Origin: Silurus meridionalis | Lineage: Eukaryota > Chordata > Actinopteri > Siluriformes > Siluridae | Assembly (NCBI RefSeq): GCF_014805685.1 | Contig: NC_060893.1 | Coordinates: forward strand, 11,026,273-11,090,272 | Direction: 5' to 3' | DNA length: 64,000 nt | In this document: positions 50,482-64,000 of the stretch, piece by piece | Layout of the letters: the number at the start of each line of letters is the position of its first letter | Numbering within the stretch: the stretch's first letter is position 1 | Notes under the pieces: model-generated | The model's input: only the letters and a program-made list of their open reading frames with translations | Databases searched by the model: none | What the model was told of the DNA's origin: nothing | Program-made: the position numbers and the translations under genes

Positions 50482-51903
50482 ATAATCATCATCATGTTTG
50501 TTTGTATTTTTTTAATCCCTAATAAGGAATTATGATCTTTTGGATGGAATTGAAGGTTTGTGTGATTAATACTTTAAATGCTTTAAGAATTCAGTTTTCT
50601 CTTTCAACTCAACCCATTTCCTGCTGTGGTTAGGAGTAGGCAGGTATAGCGTTATGTAGATTAGAGAGTAGGGGTTAGACTAAGCCTCACCAAGTTGCTT
50701 GTTGTGTCTGTTCTTACACAACATCTGTAAAAAAAAAAAAAAACCATCATCTAACACCTCGCCGATGCACCCACACAGCAACGCTGTGATTCGGATGTGC
50801 ACCCATGTAGCAGTCCAGCTGAGTGTAGGAGAGATGATCAGATTCACCAGAGCAGCAGCAGTAGCAGCAGTGAGGGCTCTGCAGAAGAGCATATTAATGC
50901 AGCAATTACAGGTGTAAAGCATCAGCGCTGCTTGCTGAGAGAGAATAAGAGAGAATTCCCCTGTGTGCGGGAACATGCCGGCTTTGTTGTTGTGTAAAGG
51001 TTTTCTCTGTGTAATTGTGCAGGCCGGGTTTGAAGCTTTCATCATATATATGCTTTCACCCACTTCTTTGTTATCCGGCACACGGGACTGGCTCGCCTGC
51101 GGGGCCTGTGAGGACTGAGTCACTGTTTAACTAAAGGGATGGCGCTCTCAAATGAGGCTCAGAGCTGCTTCAGCGTGTGGGGTTGAAATGTGCCTCGGCA
51201 CAGTTTAAGAAGCAGCATTTGTTTGGGTTTTTTTTTTTTTCATTTTAATTTCTTTTTAATTTAACTTTCATGCTCACATGAAGTAGAAATAGAAAAAAAA
51301 ATGCTAATAATATAAATAATGTTATCAATAATTAATATTCCTCATGATCTGCATTATTTGTTGTAGTAAATGATAATATTATTAGAATAGACATGCACAA
51401 AATTCCTATATGTTTGTCTCTTTAATTGTTTCCTTTTCTTCTTATTATGAGTAAAATTCATGACACTGGTGTAAGGGGTTCGGGTCTGCAAGCCTAGGGC
51501 AGAACCCGCAACTCCTGCAGCAGCCAATCAGAAAGCTCTCATGTGATGTTTCGGCTTCAGTGAGTCCCAGCCTCAGCGAAGTGCACCGTCAAGCCTCGTC
51601 TATCATGTGGCGTCCATGACCAAAAATAGCAGACGTCGGTACGCAGAAAAGCTTCCACGACACGAACGGCTTTTAATTCCTCATTCTGCAGCAAATCTGT
51701 GCAGTTTGCAGAGGAAATGACAAATTTAGACACCCCGAATGATTGACATATCAAGTGTTTTTCCTCGGGCTTAAGCTTGACTTATTGATCGTCTATAAAT
51801 ATTTATGTTTGCGGAAAGCTCACACCTGTGCTGTTTCTTCCAACTAACGTATTTGATTCATGTTTGTTGGAAAAGCCCAGGGTTTAGGTACAATGCAAAA
51901 TAT

Positions 51904-51943
<40 letters not shown>

Positions 51944-51948
51944 TCTCT

Positions 51949-51979
<31 letters not shown>

Positions 51980-51980
51980 G
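51904..51980. repeat. (CT)n microsatellite, interrupted
   Basis: CT with CCCT interruptions. Confidence 0.95.
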
Positions 51981-52212
51981 GGTTGTATCTCTCTCGGGTT
52001 GTGTCTCTCCTCTGGGAGTAGAGTGTGCAGTGACACGGTGAAACACGGCCTTCCTGTGGCACGGGAGTCCCCACATCTAAAGAGTGTGCTTCACCTATCA
52101 TTGATCAGAACCATAGAAAGAGCTCAGGTGGGGTGGTGGGGCACGGCAGAGATCTGAACACAGCACACATGCTCCCTTGCATTCACCCCCCCCTCCCCAT
52201 TTTCCCCTGAGC

Positions 52213-52391
52213 TCACACACACACACACACACACACATCTGGGAAGCTTGTCAGCCTTCACCACAGCAGCATATAAACGAGTGGCCACATTATTTCTCCT
52301 CCGTAAACGGACACAATAGGAAGAGAGTTCAGTGTACTTGAAGAGACTCAAGTGTAACCAGTATAAGAGAGAAACTCAGGCTGCACAGAAG

Positions 52392-52441
<50 letters not shown>

Positions 52442-52595
52442 AAGAAGGGGGCAGAAAAATTAATGGCATTACGCGCAAACAAACACAGATGCACACGAGT
52501 TCCCTGCTGAAAGCAGCCCAAAGGCAGCCAGCCAGAGTGGAGTTACACTGCCACTTCAGCCTTTACAGGAAAAGCCCATGAGTGAAGAGTGTTTA

Positions 52596-52636
<41 letters not shown>
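52213..52636. repeat. (CA)n, (GT)n and (CT)n microsatellites
   Basis: CA at 52213-52237, GT at 52394-52440 and CT at 52597-52636. Confidence 0.95.
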
Positions 52637-52640
<4 letters not shown>

Positions 52641-53774
52641 ACACACACACGCTCTTCCTCTGTCGCTCTTTCATATCAGCCTCACTGCCTTTCAGATTTG
52701 TTCATGTCGCTTGTGGATCATAGCCGATGAGCAGATGACCATGATTATTTTTGAAGAATCTAACAAACACAGAGACCAAATAACCCAAACCACTTCATTC
52801 AAATCTTCATACTTTTTTTATTTTTTTGTTTTTCAACATCACAGCCCGTGCACGTGCGTGCGTGTGTGTGCGCGTCATGTCGCACAGCTCGTATGAGGAA
52901 CACGCTGTCTGTGGGGTCTCATGGTAATATGCCAACAAGCTACAATCCCCAAACAAATTACACATTTATGCTATTCCGTCTGTGCCTGTGTGCCACTGCT
53001 GTCCTCCGCCACTGACATTCAAATAACCTTCCCGCTAATGCTCGAAGGGGAATGAAGAAAGAGCGCCTGCTCTCTTCTGTTACATTACAGTATGAATTTG
53101 CAGCACACAAAAAAAGGCAATACATCCAGCCCTCCGTCCAGCCCTCCAGCCATCTATCAGGGGGGGTCTAGAGGGTTGCAGAATATATAATTTGAACATT
53201 ACTTATTTATATTTATCACAATATTTCTGCCTATTTGTCTGTCTCTTGAATCTTTACCTCATCATTCTATAATCTATCATCTAATATTTTGTATAGCACT
53301 ACCTCGAGTTCAGTCGAATTCTCAAATCTGATTTGTCAAAAGGTGTAAGTCATTTTCTATAACAGCGGCTCTGACAGTAATTTTCCAGCTGTAACATGTA
53401 TCCCAGATTTTCTAATAATAATGTTATTTAATGGAAAAAAAATATTTTTATTTATATATAAATATACTGTTTATATAATTATTTATATATATAATTATTT
53501 ATATATTTATAATTGTTGATGTGGTAAAGATTTTTGCATGGAGAAATAGATTTAAGATTTATTAAAGGAGTCTCCAAAGTCTGCTTTGTAATAATAAATC
53601 AGAAAGGCTTTGTACTTCCTGGTTTCTTCCTAACATGACAAGCTGCTTTTTTTCTTTTATTATGTTCAATGGCACGAGAAAGAGAGCCTGGTGAGGAGAT
53701 AAGTGTTTAAAAGTGCAGCATAAATGATAACAGGAGCTTGTCTCACTGACATTTCATATTGTAATATAACTAAT

Positions 53775-54265
53775 AATTTTACACGTATATTCGTACCAAA
53801 TTTTCTCGGTCCAGGGCTTTCGGTTCGGAACACGTTTACCGAATGCAATCCTTTCTACATTCGGAACTGAGTTAAAACCTGGGCTCCCTCTGGAACGTTT
53901 TAAGTGACGGACCGTAAGTATGTAAAAAAGAAACTAGCGTTAGCGCAGTGTCACTGTGGCTACTCACTCAGAACCGGAAATAAGATTTGTTTGCGCATGC
54001 ATGAAAATGTTAGCCGCTAACCAGGAAGTAGTTGGCGGCTATTGCTAGCACTATGGATTCTTTAGTATTTTATGTCCACCTTCAAAAATTTCTCTTAAAA
54101 AGGAAAAATCCGGACAATTCCACATATTGAGGGATGTAAATAAATGAAGGGTGAAAGGAACATTTGTTAAAGTAGATCATATCTTAAGAAAATTAACGGA
54201 ACCGTGACTTAAAAACTGAGGTATGTACCAAACCATGAATTTTGGTGCACCGTTACACCCCTCAT
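53775..54265 (-). mobile_element. dispersed repeat, probably a DNA element
   Basis: Near its right edge the minus strand reads GGGGTGTAACGGTGCACCAAA, then TACCTCAGTTTTTAAGTCACG, text I recall from abundant fish repeats. The left part has CCGAATGCAATCC and GAACACGTTTACCG. Limits and class are uncertain. Confidence 0.5.
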
Positions 54266-54284
54266 AACTACATTATTTGGGATA

Positions 54285-54731
54285 CTTGACTTTCCCAGTC
54301 ATATGTGACTTTTTTCCCAAACTCTTACTAAGTTGGAGGCACATTTTTGTATAGTATTAACTTATTAATGAGCTTAAAATCTTCTCTACACTTGAACTTC
54401 CAGCATTAAAATGCTTCTGTGCACAAAGCCAGATCCATGAAGATATGCTTTATATGGGTTGGAGTGGAAGATCTTGAGTGGCCTGCTATAGAGAGGGGTG
54501 AATTGGAACACTTGACTGCACCCAGAACTCCTCACCCTACATCAGTATCTGATGCCTGATTGTTGCCAAATAAACACAAATATCCACAACCACACTACAA
54601 ACTCTAATGGAGCATCTTCCCAGAAGAGTGAAGGTTTTTATAACGGACTGAATGTAGAAGTGGATGTTCAAAAAGCACATAGGGATCTTACAATCAGGTT
54701 TCCACAAACTTTTTTGCCTTAGAGTGTATAC
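54285..54731 (+). mobile_element. Tc1-like transposon remnant
   Basis: Shares GTGCACAAAGCCAG ... AAGATATGCTTTA and GAGTGGAAGATCTTGAGT with the 23.8-24.15 kb copy in the same orientation. The right end CCACAAACTTTTTTGCC ... GTGTATA is terminus-like. Stops interrupt every frame. Confidence 0.78.
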
Positions 54732-55281
54732 ACTGGTCAACTGTATTTGGCATCTTAATACTTTAAATCATAAATTGAGGTTGTAGAAGAGGATTCATTT
54801 ACTTTGGCATGTGTTAAAGGAAGGGAATTGACTTTGTGCTTGGAACATCATCATCCACAATCCACTTTGTTGATTCTTTTTAAATAAAACGTTTTGTAAT
54901 GTCTTCCATTGAATACATGCTGTTTCTTCCTTTGAAATAGACAAATATTACTTAACCGAAATACAGAGAAATATGGCGAAAATGTTTCAGAACGGCGCTC
55001 GATGGAGCTGCCATTTGTTCGTTTCAAGCTGGAAGTCTCTTTGTTAATCTGGCCGTAATGCTGCGCTGGACACAGTTCCAGCATGACTGTCCAATCGCTT
55101 ACATAAGCCTCTGACATGAGCACGCTGGCTTGCGTCACTTGGTCACTGACAGCTGTCAACACACACCCACATTAGCAACCACATTGCTTGTTATCTTGTA
55201 GAATAAACATGTATTTAAATGATCAGCCTGGAGCGTCAGTAGAGGTTTTTCTCTGTCATCATGTTGTCTTTGTCCATAGCG

Positions 55282-55284
<3 letters not shown>

Positions 55285-55351
<67 letters not shown>
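55285..55351. repeat. (GT)33 microsatellite
   Basis: Uninterrupted. Confidence 0.97.
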
Positions 55352-55352
<1 letters not shown>

Positions 55353-55599
55353 TTTAACCCAGCGTGATATAAAGGGTTCTAATCTCTCGGCTTGAGGAAC
55401 GCGCGCTGCAGTCTGTCCTCGACCGCCAGATTGAGATCGTTTTCGGCAAAAGTTTGTGCGCAGTATAGAAACAAACAAAAGTATTGCGTAGAAATTTTTT
55501 TTTTTTCCCATCAAACTCCCAAAGTAGCTGTGTTATATGACGAATAAAAATGCTGATATGGGTTGAGAATCTGTAAGCAGTTCCCTTGAACTGCAGAAG

Positions 55600-55830
55600 C
55601 TGCTTAATGCGGAGACAGAAGCGCGTGTGTGATGAAGCTAGTACGCAGCCCTCCCTCCATTAGTGAGGCAAAGCCTCTGAATATTTCACACGCCTTCAAT
55701 ATATTGTGTCAACATCCCACTTTTGCCTGTCTCCTGAATGACGCTCCTCAGGTACAAATGAGGCGAGAGCGCATTAAAGGGGCTCCGTGGTAAAGCATTC
55801 GGCTCGCAAAACAAGTGCCTTTTTTTTATG
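55600..55830. promoter_or_regulatory. candidate conserved regulatory element
   Basis: Repeat-free, with CCTCCATTAGTGAGGCAAAG and CTCTGAATATTTCACACGCC. Conservation untested. Confidence 0.25.
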
Positions 55831-56277
55831 CTGATGTCAGCACTAATGTGCCGAAAGAATGGCGCGGCTGTGACAGGCTAGCGCTGAGCTGTTAGCACGC
55901 GTTACGCTGTAATGATCTTTGTCTCCGTTTTTGATGAAGTGTCTTTTTTTTTTTCTCCACTTAACTGAATTCACTGTCTTCATTTGTTCTTTTTCAGAGC
56001 AGGAAGTCTGGCTTTGACTAGAGCGAAAATGTTCTGCTCATAATTGCCGTGTTTCATGCTCACGGCCCAGCTCAGACAACCAATCTCGACGAGGCGCTCT
56101 ATTGCTGGCGAAATTACGCCATGGAATACTGGAATTTATGCGCATGAACGGCGTGTTTCAACCAATTACAATGGCCTTTTGGTGCACAAGTGACAATTGT
56201 GTTTGATGATAGTGGGAATGGAGGGTCTGCTGTAAGCCACTGGAGAGGATTTGCTCACATAGGCCTTGATCTGAGGG

Positions 56278-56279
<2 letters not shown>

Positions 56280-56313
<34 letters not shown>

Positions 56314-56619
56314 GGGAGGGGAGCGGTGGAAGGAAAACAGACAGCCAGACGGAGGGGGCAGGGAGGGAAGAAGAGGATGAGCGAGGGAGAGAGAAAGAAA
56401 CAGACAGGGCCAGAGAGAATGAGAGCGACATGACACATCACCCTCTCCTCTGCATCCCTGTCGCCTCTGACTCACTGACCTTGAACTGAGCTCCGGGGAG
56501 TTACAACAGAGCTCTCAATCAGCATCTCGCTGTAAAGATGTTCTCTCTGAATACACACTAAGCACTCTTTCTCTTTAAATACACACAGTGGGTTCCAAGG
56601 TCTCAGACGTGTGTATCTT

Positions 56620-56655
<36 letters not shown>
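56280..56655. repeat. (GA)n and (CT)n microsatellites
   Basis: GA at 56280-56309 with GA-rich text to about 56425; CT at 56621-56655. Confidence 0.95.
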
Positions 56656-56659
<4 letters not shown>

Positions 56660-57214
56660 ATCCTACAGAGGTCATGAATTACATCAGGTTGTGTAGTTGC
56701 GTTCGCTGCTTGTGTTAGTGTGTAAATGCCTGGTAAACCCATAGCTGATAGGTGCTTTATATTTACATACCAAAAATAAAAATACAAGCAGCTCTATGCA
56801 TTTCTTTTTCAGGCAACACAGACACGCTAAATGTAATGATGAGGCGCTAAGTACTCACGGTGTGTCATAGCGTACTTCTGTTATCAGCCCTGTATTCTGT
56901 GCACTTTACGAAAAGGACAAATCCAGAACATAAATTCAAAATATGGCTTATGGAAAAAAAAGATAATGCACATCGAAATCATTTCCCATCATGATGTGTA
57001 GTCTGCTTCTTCACAGACTGAATTCACCACGGCATTGAAGGACGCCATGAACGATTACAGACATTGTGTAGATTTGTGCCAGAGATGTTTTGTTTGTGCT
57101 TCTCTTAACATTCTGAATTCGACAACCCAATCGGACTCTCTCGTGTGTCCACTATCACTGGACCTCATGTCAATAGATATTGACTTGTAGATCTGCAGTA
57201 GTTGCTCCACAAGA

Positions 57215-57215
<1 letters not shown>

Positions 57216-57262
<47 letters not shown>
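57216..57262. repeat. (CT)23 microsatellite
   Basis: Uninterrupted CT. Confidence 0.95.
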
Positions 57263-57269
<7 letters not shown>

Positions 57270-59366
57270 ACACCCACTCTCTATGATAACCCCTGTGTGA
57301 TTTTTCTTAAAGCCCCCTATCAAAGTACTCCCAGTGAAGATTTTTGGGCTTGGATTTAGCTCTCTCTCGAGACAAAAGAAGCAGCGAGCGAGTCCAGGAG
57401 CCCTCAGTGCGAGCCAGGCCATTCACAAAGAGCTCTGTGAGTGTTTCATGTGGAGGCCTGGAGAAAGGGTACTGCTGAGAGAGAGGCACTGTGAGCGTTT
57501 TCTCCCAGGGCCCCTTTCTACTGTATTCTTCACTCTGGGCACAGAGTCAAGCCTAAGCCAGTGCCCAGCACACACGTTGTGTCTGCTTCATCTCCTCTGC
57601 CCATGCCCAATGCAGAGCTCTCAGTCAGCTCGATTGCCCACCTCTACAGCCGCTAAGATGGAGGGCCCTTTGAGCAGTGCCTGAGGAAAAAGAGAAAAGC
57701 CAGCAGCCTTTCTCTCTTCAGCCTGGCACCCACAGCCTGGACTAGGATGCCAGCCTTGTGGAGGTGAGTGGAGGATGGGAGGAGGGAGCAGGAACAGCAC
57801 TCCACTGCCACCTGCTGGCCAGACCCTGCGAGTGCTGTGCCTTTCCCGGACCTCGACCACAGCCAGCCTTAATTACTGCACGCCTCAGTTGTTCTAAGTG
57901 CATGTCAGAACAAATTATGTAAGTAATGAGGCTGAAAATGCTAAAGGAGCAGGAACACGCTGGCACTCTAATGCTCATGGCGGGAGAACATAAAAACAAA
58001 CAATCGAGTACTGTGCCTGCATGGCGAGCGCCCACCGCACTGAGACAGCACACACACAAATAATGCAGATAATTATATATATCTCTGTTAAAATATTCAT
58101 TACAGAACTATCTCTCATTCTTAAGTGATCTGGCTGCACTGTGGTGTAATGATAGCTGATAGCGACTGAAGCGCCACTTTTCCAGAGAGCTGGCGTGGCT
58201 GCTGTCAGCATGTGTCCTGTGCTGTGCTGACTGAAGCGTTGGCTGGTACCTTGTTCACAGGCTGTGAGAGAATGCCAACAGGATACACTGCTCTCCGGTT
58301 GAGATTAGAGGTTACGGGATCTGCTGTTCCAAACAAGAGACAAAGGTTCCTGTCCCTTGGGTGCATTGTAAGGCTGTGACATGATGCAAATAGGTCTCAG
58401 GCACCTGATAGCAGGTTCTCATGGTCTCAATAAAGGCAAATTGAATGTGGGTAAATGAATTTCTTGGAATTAGATTTATAAGGTCCACAAGAGAAATTAT
58501 AAGTCTGATCGCAAGAGGTGACAGCAAGGAGCTGAAGGATCTGTATGGAGTGTTTTCTGTCGAATAGAAACTATAAACTGTAAAAATAAAATATATAAAA
58601 TATAAACTGACATATTTTGTGGATATATTGTGTTCTGGTTTGTTCTGTATTGTTTAGAAACCTTCTGAAAGTGTATTTTAGAGAATGAGTTGAATGTAAT
58701 GGCATTCTATATTTAATTTTCAGTATCAGATTTAAATCCTTAAATCTTTTTTTTAAACATAAACCTGACCACTTTGGGGAAAAAATATAGTTTTTATCAT
58801 AGGTAAAAATGTCATTAGGGTAAATTCTGGCTCTAATTGTTTTTCTGCTTTCCCTCTTGTTTACTAGCCCTTGAGATTAACACTGCGTTTTTGTTTGTTT
58901 GCTTGTTTTTTTTTTTTATTCTTTTTCCCCCTTTTATATTTCTGCATCAATATATGCCGTTACTAAAACCACAGTAATCCCTTTCCGTGTCTGTACGTGT
59001 ATCGATTTGGAACACGTGATCTATTCAATCCAAATGGTGCAGTCGCACTTGAACTCTATCCCATGTCGAGAATTTAAAAATGCAATAATGAAATCACACG
59101 TCGTACCACGTATTTCTCTGTATCTAAACGATGTAACGAATGGAGGAAGGTACTATTTTAAACTAAAAATGTTATACTTTCTGAGTGGATTTCGATGTAT
59201 TTGGTGATTAAATAATATTGGATGAATTACACCGACCTGCCTCTGGAGACCTGCCTCTAATATATTCCTGTGATTATGTTTATCATCATAAGATTATGCA
59301 TCATGATATACAGCGAACCGAAAAAGATAAGACGTTCATTGTATACAGCATATAATATTCTCTTGC

Positions 59367-59368
<2 letters not shown>

Positions 59369-59428
<60 letters not shown>

Positions 59429-59448
59429 TGTGTGTGTGTGTGTGTGTT
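59369..59448. repeat. (TG)n microsatellite with one GAG interruption
   Basis: 80 bp, about 470 bp upstream of the exon 2 acceptor. Confidence 0.97.
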
Positions 59449-59881
59449 GTTGCAGCTCCTGATATCATCATCCACAGTGTTCTTTGTGCTCTACCTCTCA
59501 CTAGTTGTAAAAGACACTGCTGGGGTTTAAATGCACAGGAGCTGGTATTTCACTTTTGAAATGAGACCAGTCCTGTACTTAGAAGGTTCTCCTTGTCAAA
59601 CAGTTGCCCTCTTATTGCTCCCTGAAGGGTCTCCTGGAGTATTATGATTTTGTGTGTGTGTGTGTTTCCTTTGTGTAGTTTGAACTGACAATGTTATTGC
59701 AATGGTTTGCAGGGGGTTGTATTCAGAGTTAAGATGGTCTCCTCTGTAAAACTGTGTAGTTTTATCTGTCGCTGTGTGGCAGGGAACAGATTTGTTTGAA
59801 GCTTCGCGCTGTTTCATGTAGCGACACACAGCCGTGGCGGAGGTGTCGTGCTGTGCCTGGTGACAGCCAAGAAAATCCTGA

Positions 59882-64000
<4,119 letters not shown>

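Noticed and set aside
50680..51123. 147-codon minus-strand open frame
   Set aside because: No recognisable family, includes a poly-Phe artefact from an A-run, and no supporting splice sites.

Overview
This is vertebrate, almost certainly teleost, genomic DNA. Four short exons with consensus splice sites sit in very long non-coding stretches that are full of (GT)n, (CT)n, (AT)n and (GATA)n microsatellites and decayed DNA transposons (Tc1-like, hAT-like, pogo-like). One repeat family (near 228-830 and 36285-36412) resembles repeats I associate with catfish and other otophysan fishes; that affiliation is from memory and only moderately secure.

The only protein-coding gene I can support is the plus-strand nuclear receptor gene rora (RAR-related orphan receptor alpha, NR1F1). 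A GC-rich, CpG-dense promoter near 13.1-13.5 kb carries the short first coding exon of the RORalpha4-type isoform (MMYFVISAMK, 13344-13374). A 46.5-kb intron follows. Then come the first zinc-finger exon (59916-60001), the second zinc-finger exon (61415-61556) and the start of the C-terminal-extension/hinge exon (63931-64000), which is cut by the window edge. All junction phases agree (1, 0, 1) and the reading frame is continuous across the four exons. The ligand-binding-domain exons lie beyond position 64000. The first 13 kb is either intron of longer rora isoforms or upstream flank; I found no exon there.

Layout: 1-1450, a 41-bp minisatellite interrupted by a dispersed repeat. 1451-13080, mostly unremarkable sequence with microsatellites, a pogo-type remnant (8.27-8.7 kb) and a local GT-flanked duplication (6.7-7.08 kb). 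13.1-13.5 kb, the promoter and exon 1. 13.4-59.9 kb, intron 1, with a second CpG-dense patch (20.5-20.75 kb), three hAT-type elements with decayed 8-bp target duplications (one nested inside a Tc1-like element), several Tc1-like remnants, a 62-bp-stem hairpin element and several repeat-poor stretches that look like candidate conserved regulatory elements. 59.9-64 kb, the DNA-binding-domain exons with short introns.

I see no unusual multi-gene system. The most useful leads are the second CpG island, the open frame upstream of the exon 1 start, the candidate regulatory stretch between the two zinc-finger exons, and the nested or hairpin mobile elements. Nearly all other open reading frames are translations of microsatellites or chance frames.
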